Position numbers and translations under genes: made by a program. Positions 53,891-63,368 of a DNA stretch of 64,000 nucleotides are shown piece by piece (position 1 is the stretch's first letter; each line of letters starts with the position of its first letter). This stretch comes from JANMGV01 sp037440405 (GTDB lineage: Bacteria; Planctomycetota; Planctomycetia; Pirellulales; Pirellulaceae), in assembly GCA_037440405.1 (NCBI GenBank), contig JBBIUE010000009.1:19683-83682 (forward strand), given 5' to 3'. Under the pieces are notes generated by a model. The model had not been told where the DNA came from and made no database searches. It saw nothing but the letters and a program-made list of their open reading frames with translations.

Positions 53891-55363
53891 CTAGTCTAGA
53901 CTAATTGTAACGGTCTTGGTCTCCGTGTAAGCCTTGAGTCCTTCTTCCCCGAGTTCGCGGCCCTGACCACTCATTTTGAAGCCGCCAAACGGAGCCCCTG
54001 CATCGAAGACATCGTAACAGTTGACCCAAACGGTCCCTGCCCGCACGCGGCGAGCAAAATCGTGGGCCCGAGCGACGTCGCGGGTCCAAACTGCCGCCGC
54101 CAGTCCATAAAACGTGTTATTGGCTCGCTCGATCAGATCGTCCCACTTATCGAAGGTCAAAATCGACATGACGGGGCCAAAAATCTCGTCCTTGGCGATT
54201 GCCATGTCATCGGTGACCTGGTCGAACACCGTAGGTTGAACGTAGTAGCCGACGTTGCCGAATCGATCCCCGCCACTGAGGCACTGGGCTCCTTGCTTCT
54301 TGCCTAACTCAATGTAGCTCATGATCTTATCGAACTGAGCCTGATCGACTTGCGGGCCTTGCTCGGTCGTCGGATCGAGCGGGTCGCCAAGCTTTCTCGA
54401 TGACGCCAGCTTGCACAGCTTGTCAACAAACTGTTTGTGAACTGACTTTTCGACAAAGACACGGCTGCCGGCACAGCAGCATTGGCCTTGGTTGAAGAAC
54501 AAACCGAAATGGGTTCCAGCAGCCGCCTGATCGAGGTCAGCGTCCGCCAAAATCACGTTCGGGCTCTTGCCGCCCAGCTCGAAGGTCAGCCGCTTGAGCG
54601 TCTCTGCGGCGTCACGCATGATAATTTGAGCCGTGCGATGCTCGCCCGTGAAGGCAATCTTGTCGACGCCGGGATGCTTCACCAGCGATGCACCCGTGGT
54701 AGGACCGTCTCCAGGTACAACATTGATCACGCCGTCGGGGAAACCAGCTTCCTTCGCCAGTTGGGCCATGCGAAGGCAGGTCAGCGGCGTCTGCTCGGCG
54801 GGCTTCATGACAACGGTGCAACCGGCTGCAAGTGCGGGCCCCCATTTCCATGCGACCATCAGCATCGGGAAGTTCCACGGGATGATCTGGCCCGCTACGC
54901 CGACCGGCTCGCGGCGCGTATAGGTAAAGTAGTTGCCCTTCACCGGAATCGTGCTGCCGTAAAATTTGTCCGCATATCCAGCGTAGTACCGAAGACATTC
55001 GATGACCAACGGGAGATCGGCAGTCCGAGCGTCCTTGACAGGTTTGCCGTTGTCAAGAGACTCCAACGCCGCCAGTTCTTCTAGTTCTTCTTCGATCAGG
55101 TCAGCCAGTCGGTACAGGAGCTTCCCGCGATCGCACGCATCCATCCGACTCCATGGGCCGGACTCAAACGCACGGCGAGCAGCTTTCACGGCGCGATCAA
55201 TATCTTCTTTGCCCCCCTCCGCGACTTCGGCCAAGACTTCTTCTGTGGCTGGGTTGATCGTCGCGAACGTCTTTCCACTTGCCGAAGGCACCCATCGACC
55301 GTCGATGAAGCATTCGGTGTGTCGAATTTTTGGTTTCTTCGTGGTTTCCATGACAGTAGCCAT
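53891..55363 (-). CDS. NAD(P)-dependent aldehyde dehydrogenase
   Basis: 490 aa, full length. Cofactor site IIPWNFPMLMVAWKWGPALA, catalytic glutamate in FELGGKSPNVIL and catalytic cysteine in FFNQGQCCCAGSR, with the end motif PFGGFKMSGQGRELG. The FTGS-type turn reads AFTGEHRTAQI. Start at 55363 has GGGAGGT seven bases upstream. It heads a leftward cluster with the TIM-barrel, hydroxylase and radical SAM genes. It oxidises an aldehyde to an acid; the aldehyde is not identifiable. Confidence 0.95.
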   Translation of the reverse strand: MATVMETTKKPKIRHTECFIDGRWVPSASGKTFATINPATEEVLAEVAEGGKEDIDRAVKAARRAFESGPWSRMDACDRGKLLYRLADLIEEELEELAALESLDNGKPVKDARTADLPLVIECLRYYAGYADKFYGSTIPVKGNYFTYTRREPVGVAGQIIPWNFPMLMVAWKWGPALAAGCTVVMKPAEQTPLTCLRMAQLAKEAGFPDGVINVVPGDGPTTGASLVKHPGVDKIAFTGEHRTAQIIMRDAAETLKRLTFELGGKSPNVILADADLDQAAAGTHFGLFFNQGQCCCAGSRVFVEKSVHKQFVDKLCKLASSRKLGDPLDPTTEQGPQVDQAQFDKIMSYIELGKKQGAQCLSGGDRFGNVGYYVQPTVFDQVTDDMAIAKDEIFGPVMSILTFDKWDDLIERANNTFYGLAAAVWTRDVARAHDFARRVRAGTVWVNCYDVFDAGAPFGGFKMSGQGRELGEEGLKAYTETKTVTISLD

Positions 55364-55934
55364 GATCGATACCTCCCATAAAGTGATTTTCGATGACCGC
55401 ACCGTTGCGGAGTAGGAAAAACGATCGCCCTAACAAGCCATTCAAGGGCGCAGACTTAACCTCTAAGATACCGTCGTTCAATCAAATCGACCAGAGTCTT
55501 CCGAATCAGGGATCAAAGCTCGCATTCAGGTCGTATCGTCGGAGACGCAAGAAATCGATTCCCCATGCCTCCGAAGACAATCGGGTCAGGTACTTGCAAA
55601 TAGAGGCCTACAATGACTTTGTTCGTGATGAACCAGAACGATGTCGTAGGGACAGTTCCGTAATCAACTCCCGATTGTAGTTGTACGGCGCGAGCCGTCC
55701 GGTACTACAAGTACCGCTGGATTCGCGTCCCTCGGCTTCCACTGAACTTCGGAACTTCGTTCTGGACCGTTCTACAGTTGCGGCGAATGGCGGTGCCATC
55801 TCGAGTGCTATCACCGAGTGCTCTTGATTTTGTCCTGCCACTCGCACGGTAAGATCGCAACGAAGACAATACTGCTAAAATTTCTTGACTAGCTTCGATC
55901 AAAAGTAAAGCCACATTCGGAAAGAGAATTCTTC
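55364..55934. other. Divergent intergenic region with hairpins and repeat copy 3
   Basis: About 571 bases without a supported gene. It contains the third 13-mer repeat (55687-55699) inside ACGGC-GCGA-GCCGT and, adjacent to it, GGTACT-ACA-AGTACC (55701-55715), so two stem-loops stand side by side. Promoters for the aldehyde dehydrogenase and for the fusion gene must also be here. Confidence 0.4.
55687..55699 (-). repeat. Intergenic 13-mer GACGGCTCGCGCC, copy 3
   Basis: The plus strand reads GGCGCGAGCCGTC. The surrounding ACGGC-GCGA-GCCGT (55685-55698) is a five-pair stem with a GNRA-type loop on the plus strand. It is the best-formed of the three copies. Confidence 0.6.
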
Positions 55935-57176
55935 ATGGAGCCTATGTCGTTTATTTGGAATGATGGAGGACGGTCGGCAAGCGGTTTCGTAGGATTAGCT
56001 GGAGACTGTGTCACTCGATCGATCGCGATTGCAACCGGAAGGGCGTATCGAGACGTCTATGACAGATTGGGTGAAGGAAGTGGGCATTCGCCCCGCGATG
56101 GCGTTAATACCCACGCCGCCGCAAACTACCTCAAACAACTTGGTTGGACCCGTCATCAGGGGCCTCGCTTAAGTGTTCCGGTTTCCTTTTTGCCCAAGGG
56201 AGTGTACATCGTCAGTATGTCCCATTGGCGGAAGAGTAGGCACTTTACGACAGTCATCGATCACGTCGTCCACGACACATGGAATCCGTTCGAAGACGAG
56301 TACGCACTCGATGCTTTTTGGACCCCGCCGCCAAACCAGCAGGCGACCACGTTACCAACGGCGACTTGCACCTTTCGACGGACCGAGCAAGAGGTTCTGA
56401 CGCAACAGGCTTTTGAGAAGATACTATCGAGGCTCCGAGCTCTCGATCGCACGGCAACGAATGATGCCAGCACGGAAGGGGAAAAACACAATGCGCTGCG
56501 CATGATGCAAGACCTGATGCTCCGACATAACTTAACGCGAGCTGATATCGTCGACGAAGACAATATCGAGCACGTCCGCTTTGCGCGCATGGCATGTCCC
56601 GTCAATGGAGCAAGAATTTGTATCTGGGAGGGTGCACTTTCGATATACGTCACGACCTATATCTTTCCGACCACCCAGGTCTATTGCTCGAGAAGTCGAA
56701 ATCGAAGCCTGTTTTGGTTCTACGGTCCGAAAGTGGATGTCGAGAACGCCATCGAGCTTTTCAAGGAGCTGCTCCTGACGATCGCGACCGCAGCAAAGTT
56801 ACAGTTCGGTGGCTACTCGCGCGGCAGCGGAGCCTCCTATGCGGAAGGTTACGTGGCAGGTTTACCTCGGTGGAACTGCGAGGGCAAGGAGAGTTCGACA
56901 GCGGCCTCGTGTGAACGATCGCCGGTTGAAGGTGATTCGAGCGACCTGGATCGCAGTCGAGCGTTAATACAACAGCGCACCCTGGCGGTAACCGACGCAG
57001 CTCGCCAATGGTTGGATATCGAATGTGGCATTCAGCTTCAGAGGAGCCGTCGGGCTGGACGCTACGAACGTGATCCCTTGGCCGAGCATCTGGGGCGACA
57101 GGATGGGGCAACTCACGAAATCAAACCTGGTCGTCGAGCGCTTCGGCTAACCGACGGACGATCCTCGAAAACGTGA
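55935..57176 (+). CDS. Cysteine-protease-like/DUF2786 fusion protein
   Basis: 413 aa, no signal peptide. Residues 15-130 look like a small papain-like/NlpC-style domain: GDCVTRSIAIATGRAYRDVY with Cys25, DGVNTHAAANYLKQLGW, and SRHFTTVIDHVVHDTWNPFE with His103 and an Asp (109 or 114). Residues 160-205 form a DUF2786 helical hairpin (ILSRLRALDR, EKHNALRMMQDLMLRHNL). Residues 215-310 match the domain that usually follows DUF2786 (VNGARICIWEGALSIYVT, FWFYGPKVDVENAIELFKEL, SYAEGYVAGL). A basic tail ends it. Related single domains are common in phage genomes, yet no phage genes surround it. The combination is unfamiliar to me; function unknown. ATG 55944 is an alternative start. Confidence 0.72.
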   Translation: MEPMSFIWNDGGRSASGFVGLAGDCVTRSIAIATGRAYRDVYDRLGEGSGHSPRDGVNTHAAANYLKQLGWTRHQGPRLSVPVSFLPKGVYIVSMSHWRKSRHFTTVIDHVVHDTWNPFEDEYALDAFWTPPPNQQATTLPTATCTFRRTEQEVLTQQAFEKILSRLRALDRTATNDASTEGEKHNALRMMQDLMLRHNLTRADIVDEDNIEHVRFARMACPVNGARICIWEGALSIYVTTYIFPTTQVYCSRSRNRSLFWFYGPKVDVENAIELFKELLLTIATAAKLQFGGYSRGSGASYAEGYVAGLPRWNCEGKESSTAASCERSPVEGDSSDLDRSRALIQQRTLAVTDAARQWLDIECGIQLQRSRRAGRYERDPLAEHLGRQDGATHEIKPGRRALRLTDGRSSKT

Positions 57177-57228
57177 AAAAGCGAACGATTCCACTCCGCT
57201 AATATGGCGAGATACGTGCCAGCGATAG

Positions 57229-57273
57229 ACCTGACGAGGACCAGGTTCCTTGTTACAATAGGGTTCGTCAGGT
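57229..57273. repeat. 9-bp inverted repeat upstream of the PQQ propeller gene
   Basis: ACCTGACGA (57229-57237) and TCGTCAGGT (57265-57273) are perfect complements 27 bases apart. The spacer contains TACAAT (57254-57259), with CTGACG 17 bases before it, so a weak promoter could lie across the repeat. It is ~200 bases before the next start. Confidence 0.35.
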
Positions 57274-57472
57274 TGGAGAGTCATGATGGTGTAGCGAATA
57301 GTGCCTTTCCCATAACCATCAACTTGCTAACGCCTCGGGCCACGATGGGACGGTTCTGGGTTAGTCCGTTGGTGAATGCCGCTTTCCATTTGTCAACCTG
57401 TTTCCTGCCGGAAATTTGTTCTCTGTAACGTTCCTACATTCCTTGGTCGAACTTCGATATCGAAGGTCTTTC

Positions 57473-59746
57473 ATGCTTCTGTTTCAAAATCTTGCCTGCC
57501 CCGGTTCATGTCGGCGGGTGCTCATGTGCTTTGCCATTTTTGGCGCAAGTTCAATCTGGATAGGCAGTCTAGCTTCGGCCCAGTCTCCTCCCGACTGGCC
57601 AGTTTGGCGTGGCCCGCTTTCCGACGGTGTCTCTGTCGAGAAGAACTTGCCGGATGGCTGGAAGATCAACTCGAAATACGAAGGCGAGAACTTGCTTTGG
57701 CGTAAGCCAGAGTTCGCGTCGCGATCGACCCCCGTCGCTTATGCAGGAAATCTCTACGTCGTTTGTCGTGACAAGCCAGAGACGACTCAAGAAGGGGAGA
57801 AGGTGGTCTGCATCGATGCGGCTACCGGAGACCTGAAATGGGAGCATATTCACAATGTCTACCTTTCGGACGCTCCCGCCGAGCGGGTCGGATGGTCCAG
57901 CGTCGCCGCCGACGCCGAGTCGGGGAACATCTACTGGTTGGGCCTGGGGTGCTTGTTCAAGTGCTTGAATGCCGAAAGCGGTGAACTCGTATGGGAGCAT
58001 TCGATGAGCGAAGAGTACGGGATGCTCTCGACTTATGGAGGACGAACGAACTTTCCCGTTGTCTTCGAGGACTTGGTGATTATCAGCGGTGTGATGACGG
58101 GATGGGGGGATTGGGCTGTTCCGGCTCATCGCTATGTCGCCTTTGACAAGTACACCGGAGCGGCGGTTTGGCGGCTCAGCACGGCGCTGCGACCCGAAGA
58201 CACCACGTACAGTACTCCGGTCTTCACGGTCATCAATGGTCAAGCCGTCATGGTGATCGGTGCTGGCGACGGAGCCATCTATGGTGTGCAGCCACGAACC
58301 GGTAAAGTCCTCTGGAAATATCAAGCTTCGACGCGAGGAATCAATACAACGCCTCTTGTCGTTGACGGCATTGTCTATACCGGGCACGCAGAACAGAATT
58401 TTGCTGACACGTCCATCCTGGGTTCAATCTTCGCGTTCGATGCCTCGCAGAGCGGAGATATCACCGAGGATAAACTGCTCTGGAAAATCAACGAGCGGGC
58501 TATCGGCAGAAGTTCTCCCATCAAAGTGGGAAATCGCATCTATGCCATTGAGGATGGAGGCAGCTTGTTGGTGATCGACGCCGCCACCGGCGAAGTGATC
58601 CAGGATAAAAAAATCGGTCGAGTTATGTTCGGCAGTCCGATCTACGGCGACGGCAAAATTTACGCCTGCGACAATACCGGACGATTTAGCGTTCTTCGCC
58701 CCACGGACGATGGAGTCGAAGTTGTCTCTCAAACACAATTGCCTCGACGTGCAGGCGAAGATGAAGAAGTTTATGGTTCACCGATTATCTATCGTGGAAA
58801 AATCTATCTTCCCACGACGGGCGCTCTTTACTGCATCGGAAAAGCTGATCAGCAACCCGAGTTCGATCCGATTCCTGAACAACCCGTGGAGACTCCGGTC
58901 GCGAAAGACCAGCAAATCGCCCAGCTGCAACTCGCTCCGGTCGAAATGATCCTCGCGCCCGGTCAGCGGGCCAAGATGCAGTTACGAGCTTACAATGCGA
59001 ATGGACAGTATTTGAAGCTGCTGGGACATGACGAGGCCGAGTGGAGCTTCCAAGGGGAAGGCAGCGTCTCGGAAGATATGGTCTTCGCTGCACCATCAAC
59101 GGACAAAGCAGTGACCGTGCTCATTACAGCTAAAATCGGAGAAATGAGCAGCACCAGCCGGGTTCGAGTGATTCCTCCCTTGCCTTGGAGTTTCGACTTC
59201 TCGGACAAGAAGGTGCCAGAAACGTGGATTGGAGCATCCTATCGCCACGTTCCCAAAGTGCTTGATGGAGAGGATGTTTTGGCAAAAATCACGACGATTC
59301 CCAAGGGTACTCGAAGTCAATCCTGGATGGGCTGGACGGTACTGCATGACTACACGGTCGAAGCGGACTTTCGTGGGACCGAAGCCAATGGGCGCATGCC
59401 CGATATGGGCTTAATCAATCAGCGTTATACGCTTGATTTGCAAGGTTCTCAAAAGCTGGAAATTCGGTCGTGGACCTCGCGATTGGAACTGCGATTTGCC
59501 AAGTCGGTACCATTCTCATGGCAGGTCGATACTTGGTATCGGATGAAGTTTCGCAGCGAAACCGGCAGCGACGGAGTGACCTTGAAAGGGAAGGTTTGGC
59601 CTCGCGACGAACAGGAACCAGACGCGTGGACCATCGAGGCTACCGATACGACTCCGAATCGGCAGGGAAGTCCTGGCATGTTTGGAAACGCCCAGGCTGC
59701 TGAATTCTACATCGACAATGTCCGAGTTTATGCGAATGCGGACTGA
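57473..59746 (+). CDS. Secreted PQQ-like beta-propeller protein with C-terminal jelly-roll region
   Basis: 757 aa. A signal peptide (FAIFGASSIWIGSLASAQ) leads to WPVWRGPLSDGVS, typical of planctomycete PQQ-binding-like propellers, then about eight blades (VVCIDAATGDLKWEH, LNAESGELVWEHS, YGVQPRTGKVLWKYQ, LVIDAATGEVIQDK). From residue ~490 an Ig-like strand-rich part (LAPGQRAKMQLRAYNANGQY) and a terminal LamG/3-keto-disaccharide-hydrolase-like jelly roll (WGWTVLHDYTVEADF-like) follow. PQQ binding is not shown; many such proteins lack it. Starts at 57473 or 57533 both precede the signal. It lies 50 bases before a second propeller gene. Confidence 0.88.
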   Translation: MLLFQNLACPGSCRRVLMCFAIFGASSIWIGSLASAQSPPDWPVWRGPLSDGVSVEKNLPDGWKINSKYEGENLLWRKPEFASRSTPVAYAGNLYVVCRDKPETTQEGEKVVCIDAATGDLKWEHIHNVYLSDAPAERVGWSSVAADAESGNIYWLGLGCLFKCLNAESGELVWEHSMSEEYGMLSTYGGRTNFPVVFEDLVIISGVMTGWGDWAVPAHRYVAFDKYTGAAVWRLSTALRPEDTTYSTPVFTVINGQAVMVIGAGDGAIYGVQPRTGKVLWKYQASTRGINTTPLVVDGIVYTGHAEQNFADTSILGSIFAFDASQSGDITEDKLLWKINERAIGRSSPIKVGNRIYAIEDGGSLLVIDAATGEVIQDKKIGRVMFGSPIYGDGKIYACDNTGRFSVLRPTDDGVEVVSQTQLPRRAGEDEEVYGSPIIYRGKIYLPTTGALYCIGKADQQPEFDPIPEQPVETPVAKDQQIAQLQLAPVEMILAPGQRAKMQLRAYNANGQYLKLLGHDEAEWSFQGEGSVSEDMVFAAPSTDKAVTVLITAKIGEMSSTSRVRVIPPLPWSFDFSDKKVPETWIGASYRHVPKVLDGEDVLAKITTIPKGTRSQSWMGWTVLHDYTVEADFRGTEANGRMPDMGLINQRYTLDLQGSQKLEIRSWTSRLELRFAKSVPFSWQVDTWYRMKFRSETGSDGVTLKGKVWPRDEQEPDAWTIEATDTTPNRQGSPGMFGNAQAAEFYIDNVRVYANAD

Positions 59747-59796
59747 GGGACATTTTTAGAGCTTTGAAGTTTTTTGAGATTGAACTGAACAGACCC

Positions 59797-61461
59797 ATGA
59801 TGAAACAGAAAGCGTTCTACTGCATTTTGATTCTTACTGTGTTTCTAGCCGTCGAGACCATGCCACTTGCCGCCGTGGCGCAGGACCCTACGGAGCTGGC
59901 CTTGGCCGGAATTGCCAAGCTCAAAGTTGGTTCCAAGGATTGGCCCCAATGGTGTGGCTCGGGTGAGCGAAACAACACGCCGTCCGGAGAGAATATCCCG
60001 CTGGAGTGGAACATCAAGACCGGTAAAAACATTCGCTGGTCGATGAAGCTCGGATCCGAGACCTATGGAAATCCTGTTGTGGCCAACGGCAAGGTTTATG
60101 TGGGGACAAACAATGGTGCAGGGTATTTGTCGAGATACCCGAAGACCGTGGACTTGGGTGTCTTGCTGTGTTTCCGTGAGTCCGATGGTCAGTTTTTATG
60201 GCAACACTCCAATGAGAAACTTCCTTCCGGTCGAGTTAATGACTGGCCGCATCAAGGGGTGTGCTGTGCTCCGCTGGTGGACGGCGATCGGCTGTGGTAC
60301 GTAACGAACCGAGGCGAAGTGGTTTGCCTTGACACGGAAGGATTTCACGACGGCGAGAACGATGGCCCCTTCACCGGAGAGCCCAATGAAAATCAAGATG
60401 AGGCCGACGTGATTTGGAAGCTCGACATGATGAAGGAGCTCCGCGTCTTCCAGCACAATATGTGCAGTTGCTCCGTGACCAGTGCCGGCGATTATCTCTT
60501 TGTCAACACTTCGAATGGCGTGGATGAAGGTCACAAGATTTTGCCCGAAGAGAATGCCCCCAGCTTCATCTGTTTGGATCGCAATACCGGCAAGGTTCTG
60601 TGGACGGACAACAGCCCAGGCGGGAATGTCTTACACGGTCAATGGTCATCGCCGACCTACGGGATGATCGCTGGTAGTCCTCAGGTCATCTTCGGCGGCG
60701 GTGATGGCTGGGTTTATAGCTTCGATCCCGTTGGAGAAAACGGCAAATCCAAGTTGTTATGGAAGTTTGACGCGAATCCGAAGGACTCCATCTATCTCCT
60801 TTCCGGACGAGCCACCCGTAACCATATCATTGGAACGCCCGTCATTTACAACGAAAAGGTCTATGTTGCTGTCGGTGAAGATCCCGAACATGGCGAAGGC
60901 AACGGCCATCTTTGGTGCATCGATCCAACCAGGCGAGGCGATGTTAGTCCAACCATCGTCTACAACACTTCCGATCCGATGAAGCCGATTCCACACAAGC
61001 GCCTCCAAGCTTTGGTGGAAAAGGAAGGTGATTTCGAACGCGACAATCCAAACTCGGCGGTCATTTGGCATTATGTTGGCAGCGATCCTGAAGAATTTGA
61101 AACAACCATGCATCGATCCATCGGTAGCGTTGCGATCAAGAACGACTTGCTCTACATCATCGATTTCAGTGGGTTGGTTCATTGCCTCGATGCGAATACA
61201 GGAGAAACGCATTGGACTTATGATCAGTTGGCGGCTTCCTGGGGTTCCCCTTTAATTGTAGAGGATCGAGTCTATGTGTGTGATGAAGATGGCGATGTCA
61301 CGATCTTTGCACTTTCGTCGGAAATGAAGATCCTTGGCGAAAATTCGATGAACTCGGCAGTGTACACTTCGCCAATCGTTGCGAACGACACGATCTTCAT
61401 TGCCAATCGCAATCGCATCTTCGCCATTCAAGAGGGAGCCAAATCCGATCCAGCGAACTAG
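59797..61461 (+). CDS. Secreted PQQ-like beta-propeller protein
   Basis: 554 aa, single propeller with a signal peptide (ILILTVFLAVETMPLAAVAQ). Blades are seen at DWPQWCGSGERNNTPSGENI, PVVANGKVYVGTNNGAGY, CLDRNTGKVLWTDNSPGGN, WCIDPTRRGDVS and HCLDANTGETHWTYDQLA. The opening WPQWCG/GSG pattern corresponds to WPQWRG of similar proteins. ATG 59797 or 59800 starts it. It and the preceding propeller protein could act together on a redox or binding task outside the cell. A small membrane protein gene follows by 10 bases. Confidence 0.9.
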   Translation: MMKQKAFYCILILTVFLAVETMPLAAVAQDPTELALAGIAKLKVGSKDWPQWCGSGERNNTPSGENIPLEWNIKTGKNIRWSMKLGSETYGNPVVANGKVYVGTNNGAGYLSRYPKTVDLGVLLCFRESDGQFLWQHSNEKLPSGRVNDWPHQGVCCAPLVDGDRLWYVTNRGEVVCLDTEGFHDGENDGPFTGEPNENQDEADVIWKLDMMKELRVFQHNMCSCSVTSAGDYLFVNTSNGVDEGHKILPEENAPSFICLDRNTGKVLWTDNSPGGNVLHGQWSSPTYGMIAGSPQVIFGGGDGWVYSFDPVGENGKSKLLWKFDANPKDSIYLLSGRATRNHIIGTPVIYNEKVYVAVGEDPEHGEGNGHLWCIDPTRRGDVSPTIVYNTSDPMKPIPHKRLQALVEKEGDFERDNPNSAVIWHYVGSDPEEFETTMHRSIGSVAIKNDLLYIIDFSGLVHCLDANTGETHWTYDQLAASWGSPLIVEDRVYVCDEDGDVTIFALSSEMKILGENSMNSAVYTSPIVANDTIFIANRNRIFAIQEGAKSDPAN

Positions 61462-61471
61462 AGCCCGATCC

Positions 61472-62137
61472 ATGTGGGACTCATTTTCCATTGCTGCGGC
61501 CCTGGGGCCGACCTCGGCGTACTTCCTCGCACTGGGTTGGTTGCGACTGCGTCACCAAGTTTGGGTCCTTGGGGGCGGTAGAGATTTCGCCGCATTGGCG
61601 TTCGGAATGATGGGTTGGTTCGTCATTGGGCCGCTCGACTTGTTTTTCCCCCGCCCGGCGGTTTTGTGGCTTGGTCGTTTCGTTTGGCTTTTCTTGTTGG
61701 TGCTGTATTGGTTGGTGATCGCCTGGATCATTCTCAACATGCGACATCGGTTGGTGATCTATGGTGTTCAAGCCAACTCCCTGCGGCAGTCCCTTGACAG
61801 GCTTGTACCATTGATGGACGCAAGTGGTTCGGTTACAGACTTGTCAATCCAGCTCCCAGCTATGGGAATTGAAGCCTTCATTGAATGCTCTCCGTTGGCT
61901 GGAGTCTGTCAACTCGTCGCTGCGAACCACTCTCAAACGTCGCACAGTTGGCGTCTGCTTGAAGCCGCAGTGGCGAACGATCTTCACTCGCGGGAAGTCC
62001 CTTCGGACTCGTCGGTGAATTGGGTTGCCAAGTTGATGGTGGTTGTGGGTTCGGTACTTATGGGGCTTTCGTTGATCTTGCTATTGATGAATCCTGCTCA
62101 AACGCTCGTCGAGGCAGCTCATTTCTTCCGCGGTTAG
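61472..62137 (+). CDS. Membrane protein of unknown function
   Basis: 221 aa. Three N-terminal helices (about 8-25, 37-58, 66-90), a soluble middle (100-185, LVIYGVQANSLRQSLDRLV and GIEAFIECSPLAGVCQLVA) and a C-terminal helix (NWVAKLMVVVGSVLMGLSLI). I do not recognise it. The start at 61472 is 10 bases after the propeller gene, so it is likely in the same transcript. Confidence 0.75.
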   Translation: MWDSFSIAAALGPTSAYFLALGWLRLRHQVWVLGGGRDFAALAFGMMGWFVIGPLDLFFPRPAVLWLGRFVWLFLLVLYWLVIAWIILNMRHRLVIYGVQANSLRQSLDRLVPLMDASGSVTDLSIQLPAMGIEAFIECSPLAGVCQLVAANHSQTSHSWRLLEAAVANDLHSREVPSDSSVNWVAKLMVVVGSVLMGLSLILLLMNPAQTLVEAAHFFRG

Positions 62138-62405
62138 CCTACAAGCATATCTGAAAGTTGGATAAACTCCGTTGTTGCAAGAATGGATCGCAAGATTGGT
62201 TCGATAAGACGGTCAGAATCGGCGTTCGGAGTCTGTGCTTTTGGCGAACGGCAATTTTCAATGTACCTGAAATCTCGCGCTGCACTCGCACGAAACGCGC
62301 GTTAGAACGCAGCTACCTCGAAAGATCAGTTGTCCTGCAACTGCACATTGCTAACTTGTCATGCTAGCCAAATCGTTTGCACCCGTTGAATAAGGATCTG
62401 TACCG

Positions 62406-63368
62406 TTGGCCAATTTCAAACATCAACGATACGCTATTGTTGGAACCGGCGCGGTGGGTGGATTGTATGGTGGACTGTTGGCTCGAGCAGGGATCGAGAC
62501 CCACTTTTACTCGCGGTCGGATGTCAGCGTGATTGCTAAACATGGGCTTCACGTCCAAACTCCGCACGAAGCCTTTGCGCTAAAGCCAGTCAACGTCTAT
62601 TCATCGACTCGCAAGATGCCACCGTGCGATGTCGTCGTCGTCTGTTTGAAAACGACAGCCAACACCGAATTAGCCTCCCTGCTAAAGCCGATTATTCACG
62701 ATCGCACGATCGTCGTTGTTCTACAAAACGGTTTGTTTGTTGAAGAGGATGCGGCGGCGATCGTTGGAACCGAACGCGTCGTCGGTGGCGTCTGCTTTCT
62801 TTGCGCGGCCAAGACGGCTCCCGGCAAAATTGCGCATCAAGATTTCGGGCGCGTTGTGTTAGGGCCTTACCGAGGTGTGCGTGGCGACCAACCGGCCATT
62901 GCGAATGAGGTCATCAACGAGATCGTCCAAACTTGGTCGTCGGCCCAAATTGCAGTTACTGCCACAGATGATCTACTCACGGAGCGATGGAAAAAATTGA
63001 TGTGGAACATTCCTTTCAACGGCCTGACCTGTATTCTGCAAACAGATACCAAGTCGCTTTTGAGCCATGCATCAGCACGTTCATTGATCTTCGACATCAT
63101 GGAAGAGGTTCGCTCGGCTGCTGTAGCGTCGGGGTGTCCCATTCCGGAATCCCATCGAGACAGGTTGGTCGCTGACACCGATCACATGGTTCCGTATGCC
63201 AGCTCGATGTACCTTGATTTTCAAGCTCGCCGACCGCTGGAAATCGATGCCATCTATCGCCGGCCGGTCCAAGTTGCCAATCAACACGGAGTAGACATTC
63301 CCCGCGTCACGTTGTTGATGAATCAACTCGAGTTTCTGAATCAACATCATTGCCGTTCCAAAACCTAA
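62406..63368 (+). CDS. panE: 2-dehydropantoate 2-reductase (PanE/ApbA family)
   Basis: 320 aa. NADPH-binding AIVGTGAVGGLYGGLLARAG at the start, then CDVVVVCLKTTAN, VVLQNGL, and the catalytic ERWKKLMWNIPFNGLT with Lys; the substrate loop SSMYLDFQARRPLEIDAI is family-typical. It makes pantoate for CoA synthesis if it is true PanE; paralogues acting on other ketoacids exist, so the symbol is provisional. TTG at 62406 seems to be the start. No other pan gene is adjacent. Confidence 0.88.
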   Translation: MANFKHQRYAIVGTGAVGGLYGGLLARAGIETHFYSRSDVSVIAKHGLHVQTPHEAFALKPVNVYSSTRKMPPCDVVVVCLKTTANTELASLLKPIIHDRTIVVVLQNGLFVEEDAAAIVGTERVVGGVCFLCAAKTAPGKIAHQDFGRVVLGPYRGVRGDQPAIANEVINEIVQTWSSAQIAVTATDDLLTERWKKLMWNIPFNGLTCILQTDTKSLLSHASARSLIFDIMEEVRSAAVASGCPIPESHRDRLVADTDHMVPYASSMYLDFQARRPLEIDAIYRRPVQVANQHGVDIPRVTLLMNQLEFLNQHHCRSKT

